Part shown: one piece after another, positions 1-8,833 of the stretch
Position numbering within the stretch: position 1 is the first letter of the stretch
Layout of the letters: each line of letters begins with the position of its first letter
Assembly: GCF_900115715.1 (NCBI RefSeq)
Contig: NZ_FOXM01000003.1
Span: 1 to 64,000, forward strand
Direction: 5' to 3'
Source of the DNA: Geopseudomonas sagittaria
Lineage (GTDB): Bacteria > Pseudomonadota > Gammaproteobacteria > Pseudomonadales > Pseudomonadaceae
Length of the DNA: 64,000 bases
Program-made: the position numbers and the translations under genes
The notes under the pieces: model-generated
Databases searched by the model: none
What the model saw: the letters and a program-made list of their open reading frames with translations, nothing else
Told to the model about the DNA's origin: nothing

Positions 1-1032
1 GTGCTGGCAGCCGGCGCGCCGCTGGCTGACCTGCTGGTACCGGAATGGGCCGCCGCCCAGGAAGAGTTTCTCGCCCTTGCGCGCAGTGGCGATGCCGAAC
101 TGCTGGCGGCAGCCCGCCAGCGCCTGCGCCTGGCCGGGATGCCGGCGACGTTGATCGCCCGGGTGGAGCGCAGCGGCAAGGCCCAGCCAACCCTGACCAT
201 CGCCAGCCCCATCAGCGGCGTGTTGCAGGAACTGGCGGTGCGCACGGGCATGAGCGTGGCGGCCGGCGCAACCCTGGCGCGGATCAACGGCCTGGACAGC
301 GTCTGGCTGGAGCTGGCGGTGCCGGAAGCCGAGGCCGGGGTGCTGGCCGCCGGCCAGACGGTCGAGGCGCGCCTGCCGGCCTTCGCCGGCGAGGTGCTGA
401 CGGGCCGGGTGGCCGCCATCCTGCCCGAGGCGAACGCCGATAGCCGTACCCTGCGCGTCCGCGTCGAACTGGCCAACCCCGACGGGCGCCTGCGACCGGG
501 GTTGACAGCGCAGGTACGCCTGAATCGGGCGAGCGAACAGGGCGTGTTGTGGGTGCCGAGCGAGGCCGTCATCCGCACCGGCCGGCGGGCGCTGGTCATG
601 CTCGCCGAAGACGCAGGGCGCTACCGGCCGGTCGAGGTGCGTCCAGGGCAGGAAAGCGACGGCCGGACGGTGGTGCTGAGCGGCCTGGAAGAAGGCCAGC
701 AGGTGGTCGTCTCCGGACAGTTCCTGCTCGACTCCGAGGCCAGTCTCAGGGGACTGGTTGTGGAGACGACGGCAACGCCGGAGCCTGCCGTCGATCTTCC
801 CGCCCTGCATGAAGCCGAGGGGACAGTCGTCGAGATCGGCGACCTGAGCGTGACCCTCGCCCATGGCCCGTTCCGCACGCTGGGGATGCCCGGCATGACC
901 ATGAGTTTCCCGCTGGCCGATCCGATCCTGCAGCAGGGGTTGAAGGTTGGCGATCGGGTGCGCTTCGCGGTGCGCGAGAGCGACGCAGGGCTGGTGGTCG
1001 AACGCCTGGAAAAGCAGGGAGACCAGCCATGA
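1..1032 (+). CDS. cusB: CusB-type periplasmic adaptor of a Cu/Ag efflux system, 5' end outside the window
   Basis: Membrane-fusion subunit that joins an inner-membrane HME-RND pump to an outer-membrane channel and hands over Cu(I)/Ag(I). The reading frame is open from base 1, so the true start lies upstream and the N-terminal signal and first hairpin are missing. Visible parts are the lipoyl/beta-barrel region (about residues 65-175 of the fragment), the membrane-proximal domain (about 180-255) and a C-terminal CusF-like domain (about 270-340). In that extra domain His288, Met299 and Met301 keep CusF metal-ligand spacing, but the tryptophan position is Met296. The stop overlaps the cusA start (ATGA). 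Family is certain; metal choice is inferred from the neighbours. Confidence 0.9.
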   Translation: MLAAGAPLADLLVPEWAAAQEEFLALARSGDAELLAAARQRLRLAGMPATLIARVERSGKAQPTLTIASPISGVLQELAVRTGMSVAAGATLARINGLDSVWLELAVPEAEAGVLAAGQTVEARLPAFAGEVLTGRVAAILPEANADSRTLRVRVELANPDGRLRPGLTAQVRLNRASEQGVLWVPSEAVIRTGRRALVMLAEDAGRYRPVEVRPGQESDGRTVVLSGLEEGQQVVVSGQFLLDSEASLRGLVVETTATPEPAVDLPALHEAEGTVVEIGDLSVTLAHGPFRTLGMPGMTMSFPLADPILQQGLKVGDRVRFAVRESDAGLVVERLEKQGDQP

Positions 1033-4000
1033 TCGCCGCGCTGATCCGCTGGTCGGTAGCCAACCGCTTCCTGGTCCTGCTGGCCACCCTGCTCGTCACC
1101 GCCTGGGGCGTCTGGTCGCTGCGCAGCATCCCACTCGACGCACTGCCGGACCTCTCCGACGTGCAGGTGATCGTGCGCACCCCCTATCCGGGGCAGGCGC
1201 CGCAGATCGTCGAGAACCAGGTCACCTATCCGCTGACCACCACCATGCTCTCGGTGCCGGGAGCGAAAACGGTACGTGGCTACTCGTTCTTCGGCGACAG
1301 CTACGTCTACGTGCTGTTCGAGGACGGCACCGACCTCTACTGGGCGCGCTCGCGGGTGCTGGAGTACTTGAGCCAGGTGCAGAGCCGCCTGCCGGTGGGC
1401 GCCCGGCCGGCGCTGGGGCCGGATGCCAGCGGGGTCGGCTGGATCTACCAGTACGCCCTGGTGGATCGCAGCGGCCGCCACGACCTGGCGCAGCTGCGCG
1501 CCCTGCAGGACTGGTTCCTCAAGTTCGAGCTGAAGACCGTCGCCAACGTCGCCGAAGTGGCCACCGTCGGCGGCATGGTCAGGCAGTACCAGGTGCTGCT
1601 CGATCCGCCCCGACTGGCCAGCCGGGGCATCACCCAGGCCGAGGTGATCGCGGCCATCGGCCAGGCCAACCGGGAAACCGGCGGCGCTGTGCTGGAAATG
1701 GCCGAAACCGAGTTCATGGTGCGCGCCTCCGGCTACCTGAAGACGCTCGACGACTTCCGTGCCATCCCGCTCAAGCTCGGTGCTGGCGGCGTGCCGGTGA
1801 CCCTCGGCGACGTCGCGAGTATCCAGCTGGGACCGGAGATGCGCCGCGGCATCGGCGAACTCGACGGCGAAGGCGAAGCGGTCGGCGGCGTGGTGATCCT
1901 GCGCAGCGGCAAGAACGCCCGCGATACCATCGCCGCGGTCAAGGCCAAACTCGACGAGCTGCAGGGCAGCCTGCCCGCCGGGGTGGAAATCGTCACCACC
2001 TACGACCGCAGCAAGCTGATCGACCGCGCGGTGGCCAACCTCGGCCACAAGCTGGTCGAGGAGTTCATCGTCGTCGCCCTGGTCTGTGCGCTGTTCCTCT
2101 GGCACCTGCGCTCCTCCCTGGTGGCCATCATCTCGCTGCCGATCGGCGTGCTCATCGCGTTCATCGTGATGCGCCACCAGGGGATCAACGCCAACCTCAT
2201 GTCCCTCGGTGGCATCGCCATCGCCATCGGCGCCATGGTGGATGCGGCGGTGGTGATGATCGAGAACGCGCACAAGAAAATCGAAGCCTGGCACGCGGCT
2301 CATCCCGGGGAGACACTGACCGGCGAGCGCCACTGGCAGGTGATGACCGACGCCGCCACCGAAGTCGGGCCGGCGCTGTTCTTCTGCCTGCTGATCATCA
2401 CCCTGTCGTTCATCCCGGTGTTCACCCTGGAGGCCCAGGAGGGCCGCCTGTTCGGCCCGCTGGCCTTCACCAAGACCTACGCCATGGCGGCCGCCGCCGG
2501 CCTGGCGGTGACCCTGGTGCCGGTACTCATGGGCTACTGGATTCGCGGACGGATCCCGCGGGAGGAGCGCAATCCGCTGAATCGCTGGCTGATCCGCCTG
2601 TACCGGCCGGCGCTGGACGCGGTGCTGCGCCGGCCCAGGACCACCCTGCTGGCGGCACTGCTGGTGTTTCTCAGCGCGCTGTGGCCGATTTCCCGCCTCG
2701 GCGGCGAATTCCTGCCGGCGATGGATGAGGGCGACCTGCTCTACATGCCTTCGGCGCTGCCCGGGCTGTCGGCGCAGAAGGCCGCGCAGCTGCTGCAGCA
2801 GACCGACCGCCTGATCAGGACGGTCCCGGAAGTCGAGCATGTGTTCGGCAAGGCCGGACGTGCCGAAACCGCCACCGACCCGGCGCCGCTGGAGATGTTC
2901 GAAACCACCATCCAGTTCAGGCCGCGCGCGCAGTGGCGACCCGGCATGACGCCGGAGCGGCTGGTGGAGGAGCTGGACCGGGTGGTCCAGGTGCCGGGAC
3001 TGACCAACATCTGGATTCCACCGATCCGCAACCGCATCGACATGCTCGCCACCGGGATCAAGAGCCCCATCGGGGTCAAGATCGCCGGTACCGATCTGGC
3101 GGCGATAGACGCAGCCACCCAGGCCGTGGAGCGTGTGGCCAGGGACGTGCCGGGGGTGAGCTCGGCGCTGGCCGAACGCCTGACCGGCGGGCGCTACGTC
3201 GACGTGGACATCGACCGCCGCGCGGCCGCCCGCTACGGGCTGAACATCGCCGACGTGCAGTCGATAGTGGCCAGCGCCATCGGCGGCGAAAACGTCGGCG
3301 AGACCGTCGAGGGGCTGGCCCGTTTCCCGATCAATGTGCGCTATCCCCGCGAGTGGCGCGACTCGCTCGGCGCGTTGCAGCAACTGCCGATCCATACGCC
3401 GCAAGGCAGCCAGATCACCCTGGGCACGGTGGCCAGGATCGCGGTCAGTGATGGCCCGCCGATGCTCAAGAGCGAGAACGCCCGCCCCTCGGGCTGGGTG
3501 TATATCGACGTGCGTGGGCGGGATATCGCCGCCGTGGTCGCCGACCTGCGCCACGCCGTCGATGCCCAGGTCCGTCTGCAGGCGGGAATGAGCCTGAGCT
3601 ATTCGGGGCAGTTCGAGTACCTCGAGCGGGCCAACGCCCGGCTGGCGCTGGTGGTGCCGGCGACCCTGGCGATCATATTCGTGCTGCTCTACCTGACCTT
3701 CGCCCGCTTCGACGAGGCCCTGCTGATCATGGCGACCTTGCCGTTCGCCCTCACCGGCGGGGTATGGTTCCTCTATCTGCTGGGCTACAACCTGTCGGTG
3801 GCCACTGGCGTCGGCTTCATCGCCCTGGCCGGAGTGGCCGCCGAGTTCGGCGTGATCATGCTGCTCTATCTGAAGAACGCTTGGGCCGCGTGCGAGGCGG
3901 CCGGCGAGCACAGCGAGCAGGCACTGCTGGAGGCGATTCGCCAGGGTGCCGTGCAGCGCGTGCGTCCCAAGGCAATGACCGTGGCGGTGATCGTCGCCGG

Positions 4001-4202
4001 CCTGCTGCCGATCTTCTGGGGCAGCGGCACTGGCAGCGAGATCATGAGCCGTATCGCCGCCCCGATGGTCGGTGGCATGCTCAGCGCACCCTTGCTATCC
4101 CTGCTCGTCATCCCGGCGGCCTATCGACTGATGCGCCGCTCGTCCCCCCACCAAGCGTCAGCTGAACGACCCTCCAACTCCACAGGAGCAACCCTGCGAT
4201 GA
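1029..4202 (+). CDS. cusA: CusA, heavy-metal RND pump for Cu(I)/Ag(I)
   Basis: Inner-membrane proton-driven RND transporter of 1057 residues, the usual HME-RND length, with two sets of six membrane segments flanking large periplasmic loops. The three methionines that form the copper/silver site in E. coli CusA fall at exactly the same numbers here: Met573 (in YMPSALPG), Met623 (in APLEMFET) and Met672 (in RIDMLATG). This argues for monovalent Cu/Ag rather than the Co/Zn/Cd substrates of CzcA. It overlaps cusB by four bases at the start and cusF at the stop, so the three genes are one transcript. Confidence 0.96.
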   Translation: MIAALIRWSVANRFLVLLATLLVTAWGVWSLRSIPLDALPDLSDVQVIVRTPYPGQAPQIVENQVTYPLTTTMLSVPGAKTVRGYSFFGDSYVYVLFEDGTDLYWARSRVLEYLSQVQSRLPVGARPALGPDASGVGWIYQYALVDRSGRHDLAQLRALQDWFLKFELKTVANVAEVATVGGMVRQYQVLLDPPRLASRGITQAEVIAAIGQANRETGGAVLEMAETEFMVRASGYLKTLDDFRAIPLKLGAGGVPVTLGDVASIQLGPEMRRGIGELDGEGEAVGGVVILRSGKNARDTIAAVKAKLDELQGSLPAGVEIVTTYDRSKLIDRAVANLGHKLVEEFIVVALVCALFLWHLRSSLVAIISLPIGVLIAFIVMRHQGINANLMSLGGIAIAIGAMVDAAVVMIENAHKKIEAWHAAHPGETLTGERHWQVMTDAATEVGPALFFCLLIITLSFIPVFTLEAQEGRLFGPLAFTKTYAMAAAAGLAVTLVPVLMGYWIRGRIPREERNPLNRWLIRLYRPALDAVLRRPRTTLLAALLVFLSALWPISRLGGEFLPAMDEGDLLYMPSALPGLSAQKAAQLLQQTDRLIRTVPEVEHVFGKAGRAETATDPAPLEMFETTIQFRPRAQWRPGMTPERLVEELDRVVQVPGLTNIWIPPIRNRIDMLATGIKSPIGVKIAGTDLAAIDAATQAVERVARDVPGVSSALAERLTGGRYVDVDIDRRAAARYGLNIADVQSIVASAIGGENVGETVEGLARFPINVRYPREWRDSLGALQQLPIHTPQGSQITLGTVARIAVSDGPPMLKSENARPSGWVYIDVRGRDIAAVVADLRHAVDAQVRLQAGMSLSYSGQFEYLERANARLALVVPATLAIIFVLLYLTFARFDEALLIMATLPFALTGGVWFLYLLGYNLSVATGVGFIALAGVAAEFGVIMLLYLKNAWAACEAAGEHSEQALLEAIRQGAVQRVRPKAMTVAVIVAGLLPIFWGSGTGSEIMSRIAAPMVGGMLSAPLLSLLVIPAAYRLMRRSSPHQASAERPSNSTGATLR

Positions 4203-4558
4203 AATACGTCCTTGCCACCATCCTGACCACCACCCTCGTCCAGACCGCCGCAGCGGCGGATCTGCAGGACAAGCCCATGGACAGGATGCCAATGGGTCAG
4301 CCCATGCCGATGGAGCAGCCGGCCAGCGTGGCCCCCACCGCCAAGGCCAGCGGCACGATCAAGGCGATCGACGCCGGCAAAGGGACTGTCACGCTCGCGC
4401 ACGGCCCCGTTCCCAGCCTGCAATGGCCGCCAATGACCATGGGCTTTGCCGCAACGCCCGAGCAGCTGAAGGGGCTGAAGGTCGGCGACCAGGTGAATTT
4501 CGAATTCCAGAGCCAGGGCATGACCGCCAGGATCGTCTCCATTCGGAAAGCCGATTGA
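4199..4558 (+). CDS. cusF: CusF-like periplasmic copper/silver chaperone
   Basis: Small periplasmic metallochaperone of 119 residues that delivers Cu(I)/Ag(I) to the Cus pump. A signal peptide covers about residues 1-20 (ends AAAA-D), followed by a Met-rich linker (residues 27-38) and the CusF beta-barrel. The CusF ligand set is complete: His68, Trp76 (cation-pi partner), Met79 and Met81, in the motif WPPMTM. The start overlaps the cusA stop (ATGA), showing translational coupling. It is the second CusF domain of the operon, because cusB carries another at its C terminus. Confidence 0.93.
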   Translation: MKYVLATILTTTLVQTAAAADLQDKPMDRMPMGQPMPMEQPASVAPTAKASGTIKAIDAGKGTVTLAHGPVPSLQWPPMTMGFAATPEQLKGLKVGDQVNFEFQSQGMTARIVSIRKAD

Positions 4559-4651
4559 GCCTGGCCCCTTGGCGCACGACGGAGCAATCCAGGCAAGGGC
4601 CATGTAGCGGATTTCAGATTGAAGGGGGCATGCCCATCAGCAATGCCCCCC

Positions 4652-4691
4652 AAAAAACCAACCCGGAGCCCGCCACTGGCGGACTCCGGGT
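4652..4691 (-). terminator. Rho-independent terminator of the EthD-like gene
   Basis: On the minus strand the arms at 4684-4691 and 4661-4668 (ACCCGGAG with CTCCGGGT, extended by CCGCC/GGCGG) form a GC-rich hairpin. A T-rich tail follows it (minus strand of 4652-4660). It lies 25 bases past the stop of the leftward gene at 4716. A second hairpin of GGGGGCAT/ATGCCCCC at 4624-4650 could serve cusF from the other side. Confidence 0.7.
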
Positions 4692-4715
4692 CCCGGTTGC
4701 CTACACGCGCCGCGG

Positions 4716-5435
4716 TCAGACGGCCGCAGGCTTGCTGATCAGGTACTGGCTGGTCGGCAGCACGTCGATCTTGTCGTAGTCGATGAAGCGGTTGCAGCTT
4801 TCCATCATCGCCGCCAGGTTACGGCGGAACTTCTCCTCGTCGCCGGGAGCGTCGAAGAAGCTCTGCGGGTCGGTCATCGCCGCCGGCGGGAAGCACTCCT
4901 CGACGATGGCCTCGATGGCCGGCGCGCCGCGGGTCAGCGCGCGCACCACCACGTTCTGCACGTACTGGAAGTTGTCCTGGGTGTCGATCGCCACCTGGGT
5001 ATGCCGGTTGTGCCAGATGTCCAGCCAGGCCTCGTGGGTGAGCCGCGGCGGGCGGCTGAGGAAGGCCAGCTGGGCGAAGCCGTAGGTGCGCTCGCCCAGA
5101 ACGGCCGGGAAACGGGTGTTGCGGATCGGCACCGACTCGGTGACCAGGTAGGCGGCCATGCGCTCCACTGCGGCGGCGATCACCTCATCGAACGGGCGGC
5201 GGAACTGCGCGATGGCGCTGTCGAGCCACAGCGACACCGTGCCGTCCATCAGCGGTTGCAGGTTGGCCTGGCGCAGGCCGGCGGCCGGCTCGACCGCGGC
5301 GTCGGCGACGTTCACCTGCAAACCGCGGGCGCCGAGGGCCAGCAACTGCTCGGCGACCTCGTTACGCAGGAGACGGGCGAATTCTTCGGGGTTGGTCTGG
5401 CGCTCGCGCCAGACGACGTAGACGACTTTTTCCAT
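4716..5435 (-). CDS. EthD-domain (dimeric alpha-beta barrel) protein, function unknown
   Basis: A 239-residue soluble protein resembling the EthD/dimeric ferredoxin-like family, with two related halves (about residues 1-110 and 115-235). The second half has the motif EAWLDIWHNRHTQVA, typical of EthD domains. No signal peptide. The start at 5435 has AGAGGCAG upstream. It is the last gene of a leftward run KstD-like, SDR, EthD (gaps of 84 and 65 bases) and a terminator follows, so it probably acts on a steroid intermediate or protects the enzymes. No catalytic role can be assigned from sequence. Confidence 0.75.
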   Translation of the reverse strand: MEKVVYVVWRERQTNPEEFARLLRNEVAEQLLALGARGLQVNVADAAVEPAAGLRQANLQPLMDGTVSLWLDSAIAQFRRPFDEVIAAAVERMAAYLVTESVPIRNTRFPAVLGERTYGFAQLAFLSRPPRLTHEAWLDIWHNRHTQVAIDTQDNFQYVQNVVVRALTRGAPAIEAIVEECFPPAAMTDPQSFFDAPGDEEKFRRNLAAMMESCNRFIDYDKIDVLPTSQYLISKPAAV

Positions 5436-5500
5436 GGATACGCTGCCTCTGAAGGGATGGAACGTGCCCGAACCAGGGCCCGGGCGCTTGGGAATGGTGG

Positions 5501-6379
5501 TCAGATCACCCGCGCCGGATGCGGCACACGCGGCTCGCCCAGCTGCTCGCGGTAGGACGGCGGCAGGCGGCCACCCTCCTCGCTGATGCCGTAACCCGGT
5601 GCCAGCTCGGCGGTCACCAGCGTCTGCCCGCTCAGCCCGGCCAGCGCCGGGTCATTGAGCAGGGCGTGGATCACCCGGCCGTTGAACTCGGGGGTTTCCG
5701 CCTGGGCGAGGAAGGCCTCGTACTGGTCGCGGCGCTGCTCGCCGGCAATCGCGGTGCGTTCGGTGCGCTGCGGGCCCAGCCACAGGGACACCGCGGCGAC
5801 GCCGGTGCCCTCCAGATCCACGGCCATGTCGGCGGCCAGCTTGTCGCAGCCGGCCTTCTGCGCCCCGTAGGCCGGGCCGTGCATGTAGCAGCTGGCCCCG
5901 TAGGAGGACACGAAGGTGATCAGGCCGTGGCCGCCGGCCACCAGCAGCGGCGCGGCGTAGTAGCTGGCGACGTAGGCCGAGCGCAGCCCGACATCGAGGA
6001 TGCCGACCAGCTCCAGCGGCTTCTCCCAGAACGGGCCGGGATCGATGAGGTTCTCGTGGAGGAAGGTGGCGTTGTTGACCAGCAGGTCGAGGCGCCCCTG
6101 CTCGCGACCGACCTGCTCGAACAGTGCCTTGACCTGTTCGTCGTCGCCGTGGTCGCAGGCCACGGCGATGCCCACCCCGCCGGCGCGGGTCACCGCCTCG
6201 GCGGTTGCCTGGATGGAGCCCGGCAGCACCTGGCCGCGCAGCTGCGAGCCGCTGGTCGCGGTCGAGCGGCCGGTGACGTAGACGACCATGCCGGCGTCGC
6301 CCAGCGCGAGGGCGACGCCCTTGCCGACGCCGCGGCTGGCGCCGGTGACCACGGCGACCTGGCGATTCTCTGAACTCAT
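5501..6379 (-). CDS. Short-chain dehydrogenase/reductase (DHRS1-like)
   Basis: NAD(P)-dependent oxidoreductase of 292 residues. Visible are the TGASRGVG cofactor motif near the N terminus, NNAT, the catalytic Ser in FVSSYGAS and the YGAQK Tyr/Lys pair. The ORF can be extended upstream, but the ATG at 6379 is preceded by AGAGGA and places the Rossmann motif correctly. It follows the KstD-like gene by 84 bases on the same strand. Substrate unknown; a hydroxysteroid or steroid-derived acyl-CoA is likely from context. Confidence 0.85.
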   Translation of the reverse strand: MSSENRQVAVVTGASRGVGKGVALALGDAGMVVYVTGRSTATSGSQLRGQVLPGSIQATAEAVTRAGGVGIAVACDHGDDEQVKALFEQVGREQGRLDLLVNNATFLHENLIDPGPFWEKPLELVGILDVGLRSAYVASYYAAPLLVAGGHGLITFVSSYGASCYMHGPAYGAQKAGCDKLAADMAVDLEGTGVAAVSLWLGPQRTERTAIAGEQRRDQYEAFLAQAETPEFNGRVIHALLNDPALAGLSGQTLVTAELAPGYGISEEGGRLPPSYREQLGEPRVPHPARVI

Positions 6380-6463
6380 GCTTGATCCTCTCGGTGATGG
6401 TGCTGAAGGGCGGAGCGGCACCGCGGAATCGGCCGGCCGCGGCCGTGCCGATCCCGCGGTGTT

Positions 6464-8212
6464 TCAGACCTCGAGCGGTTGCGCCTGCGATCCGGCGTTC
6501 GCTGCCGCGTCGCTGCGGTTGCCGATATGGTTGGCCGCCAGGTAGCCGAAGGTCATCGCCGGCCCGATGGTCGAGCCGGCGCCGGGATAGGTGGCGCCCA
6601 TCATCGAGGCGGCGGTGTTGCCGATGGCGTACAGGCCGTCGATCGGCTGACCGTTTTCGGCGAGCACGCGGGCCTGCGCGTCGGTCAGCAGGCCGCCCTT
6701 GGTGCCGATGTCGCCGGCGTCGATGCGCATCGCATAGAAGGGCGGGCGCCGGAGCGGCGCGAGGCAGGGGTTGGGCTGGACGCCGGGGTCGCCGTAGTAG
6801 CGGTCGAACACCGAGTCGCCCTTGCCGAAGTCACGGTCGATGCCCGCCTCGGCCATGGCGTTGAAGCGCGCGACGGTATCGACCAGCCCCTGGACATCGA
6901 CGCCGATGTCGCGCGCCAGCTCGGCCAGGTTGTCGGCCTTGTGGATGCCCCGGCGCACCTGCGCGCACAGTTGCCGGTCCGGCTGAGCGTAGCCGGGCAG
7001 CAGCGGGCCGCAGGGATACTTGTGGCGGTATTCGGCGTCGAACACCAGCCAGCACGGAATGCTGCTCTTCTGTTCGCTGTGGTTGGCGTACATGGCGTAG
7101 ACGATGTCGGTGTAAGGCGCGGCTTCGTTGACGAAGCGCGCGCCTGCCGAGTCGACCAGGATGCAGCCCGGCAGGGCGCGCTCGACGAACAGCGCACGCG
7201 GCTTTTCTTTGCCCTCGACGTGCACGGTCGGCGCCCACCAGCTGTGCTCCATCAGCGCGGTGGCGGCGCCGAGCGCCTGGCCGGCGCGGATCGCGTCGCC
7301 GGTGTTGTTGGGCGGCGTCGCGCTCCAGTTGGCCTGCGAAGGCTGCGGGTGATACTGGTTGCGCATGGCCTGGTTGCGCTCGAAGCCGCCGGCACCGAGG
7401 ATCACCCCGCGGCGCGCCCGGATACGCAGGCTGCGGCCGTCGCGCTGCACAGTCGCGCCGATGACCCGGCCGTTTTCCGCGATCAGCGCCTGTAGCGGGC
7501 TTTCCAGCCACAGCGGCACCCGGCGGTCGCGCAGCGAACAGCGCAGCGCGGCGACCAGCGAATTGCCGAGGGTGAGGTAACGGTCGCGCCGCGAGCGCAG
7601 GCGGCCGGGGATGTCGCTCCAGTAGCGCCACATCACCTTGAGGGTCGCGCGCATCCAGCCCGGAGCGCGGCAGATCATCACCCGCGCCTCCTTCATGGTC
7701 ATGCTCATCCGTCCCAGCATCAGGGTGTTGCCCGACGGCGCGCGCATCAGCTCGAAATCGTCGCCCAGGTCGCGGGCGTCGAAGGGCAGCGGGTCCATCG
7801 AGCGATAGCCGCTCTTGCCGCCCTCGACCTCCGGGTAGTAGTCGGCATACTCCGGCTGCGCCTCGAAGTGCACGCGGGTCTGCCGGTCGAGGTATTCGAC
7901 CATCTTGCGGGCGTTCGCGACGTAAGCCCCGATGCGTGCATCGTCCACCAGGCCGCGGGTCACCGTCTTGATGTAGTGGATGGCATCGTCAGGCGAGTCC
8001 TGTCCGCCCAGAGCGGCGATGCGATGGTTGTCGGGAATCCAGATGCCGCCCCCGGAAATGGCCGAGGTGCCGCCGTAGCGGTCGCTCTTCTCGACCAGCA
8101 AGACCTGCAGGCCGAGGTCGTGGGCGCGCAACGCCGCAGTCATCGCCCCGGCGCCGCTGCCGACCACCAGTACATCGCAACTGAGGTCCCAGACACCCTT
8201 CCCTTCGCTCAT
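6464..8212 (-). CDS. kstD: 3-ketosteroid delta-1-dehydrogenase (KstD type)
   Basis: FAD enzyme that puts the 1,2 double bond into the steroid A ring, one of the two steps that destabilise ring B. 582 residues. The N-terminal dinucleotide motif is VVGSGAGAM (about 16-24), followed by SGGGIWIP. A YADYYPE/GYRSMDPLPFD segment (about 122-145) resembles the Tyr-containing active-site stretch of KstDs. Near the C terminus are GTKGG and GATYPGAGSTIGPAMTFGY, which are characteristic of KstD. First gene of a leftward operon with the SDR and EthD-like genes. A steroid-type promoter lies at 8295-8338. It could act on a different ring position; the family is firm. Confidence 0.88.
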   Translation of the reverse strand: MSEGKGVWDLSCDVLVVGSGAGAMTAALRAHDLGLQVLLVEKSDRYGGTSAISGGGIWIPDNHRIAALGGQDSPDDAIHYIKTVTRGLVDDARIGAYVANARKMVEYLDRQTRVHFEAQPEYADYYPEVEGGKSGYRSMDPLPFDARDLGDDFELMRAPSGNTLMLGRMSMTMKEARVMICRAPGWMRATLKVMWRYWSDIPGRLRSRRDRYLTLGNSLVAALRCSLRDRRVPLWLESPLQALIAENGRVIGATVQRDGRSLRIRARRGVILGAGGFERNQAMRNQYHPQPSQANWSATPPNNTGDAIRAGQALGAATALMEHSWWAPTVHVEGKEKPRALFVERALPGCILVDSAGARFVNEAAPYTDIVYAMYANHSEQKSSIPCWLVFDAEYRHKYPCGPLLPGYAQPDRQLCAQVRRGIHKADNLAELARDIGVDVQGLVDTVARFNAMAEAGIDRDFGKGDSVFDRYYGDPGVQPNPCLAPLRRPPFYAMRIDAGDIGTKGGLLTDAQARVLAENGQPIDGLYAIGNTAASMMGATYPGAGSTIGPAMTFGYLAANHIGNRSDAAANAGSQAQPLEV

Positions 8213-8294
8213 CGCCTTGCTCCTGGAGTTCTTGTTCTGCGAGCCACGGGAAGCAGGCGCCTTGCGAGCCGGTTCCCGTCAAACGGTTGTCCGG

Positions 8295-8338
8295 ATTTTT
8301 GTCGGCGTGACCGTGCGTCACATCGTCCGATGGGACTA
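8295..8338 (-). promoter_or_regulatory. Steroid-type promoter upstream of kstD (operator plus -10)
   Basis: The operator reads CATCGTCC-GATG-GGACTA on the plus strand (8321-8338). On the gene strand GGACGATG is followed after exactly 20 bases by AAAAAT (8295-8300) as the -10. The 17-base core is repeated exactly, in inverted orientation, at 8386-8402. Confidence 0.75.
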
Positions 8339-8385
8339 ATCAAAAAAACACCGCAACTTCGGCAAACAAGTACCTATCCATCGCT

Positions 8386-8429
8386 TAGTCCCATCGGACG
8401 ATGCCCGGCCTCCGGACTCTTCACATAGT
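8386..8429 (+). promoter_or_regulatory. Steroid-type promoter reading rightward, apparently into a small RNA
   Basis: Operator TAGTCC-CATC-GGACGATG at 8386-8403, then 20 bases, then CATAGT (8424-8429) as the -10. It points away from kstD, and no gene begins before the terminator at 8552-8586. Confidence 0.7.
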
Positions 8430-8435
8430 GGTCAC

Positions 8436-8586
8436 CAGCATCAGCGCCTTCGGGCAATCGCAGTCCCGGGCATCCGGCAGATCGCCCGGGCAATGGGCGA
8501 AACAATGTCTCCACGGCGCGACAGGTTGAGTGAATCCGCTTGAGCGTCTTTGCGCGGCATCCTCGAAAGGGGTGCCGCGCTTTTTT
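8436..8586 (+). ncRNA. Candidate small RNA of about 150 nt with an intrinsic terminator
   Basis: The 620-base gap between kstD and the flavin oxidoreductase holds a complete rightward transcription unit without a convincing ORF. A steroid-type promoter (-10 at 8424-8429) would start RNA near 8436. A strong terminator ends it: arms GCGCGGCATCC (8552-8562) and GGGTGCCGCGC (8570-8580) followed by six T. The only ORF inside is 16 codons from 8493, with no ribosome site. It could instead be a leader attenuated before the downstream gene at 8834, but that gene has its own promoter at 8674-8716. Confidence 0.5.
8552..8586 (+). terminator. Rho-independent terminator
   Basis: Eleven-base-pair stem (one T:G pair) with an 8-base loop, followed by TTTTTT at 8581-8586. 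It lies between divergent genes and terminates a rightward transcript that carries no recognisable gene. Confidence 0.85.
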
Positions 8587-8673
8587 ATCCAGCACATGCC
8601 AGCAGCACACTGCCGGCGGGCAGATTGGCTCCGGCGACACGCCCCGTGCCGCCAGAGGATATTGGTCGGAAAT

Positions 8674-8716
8674 TAGTCTTTTCGGACGAGGTCGCCACTG
8701 CGCACGCTGCTATGGT
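8674..8716 (+). promoter_or_regulatory. Steroid-type promoter of the flavin oxidoreductase gene
   Basis: Operator TAGTCT-TTTC-GGACGAGG (8674-8691), 19 bases, then TATGGT (8711-8716) as the -10. The gene starts 118 bases further on at 8834. Confidence 0.7.
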
Positions 8717-8833
8717 GGGCACACAGCCACCGGACTCCTGTGTGGGCCCGCTACCGGAAGCAATGGGAACACCATTACCCTGACCCGGGCCGCGCCAGGC
8801 TTTCCACCTGCAGTCGAATCGCTGGGACTCAGC

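Noticed and set aside
621-3911. 1096-codon open frame on the minus strand
   Set aside because: It lies antisense to cusB/cusA, whose products are unmistakable, and its translation is low-complexity His/Arg/Gln-rich as in high-GC shadow frames.
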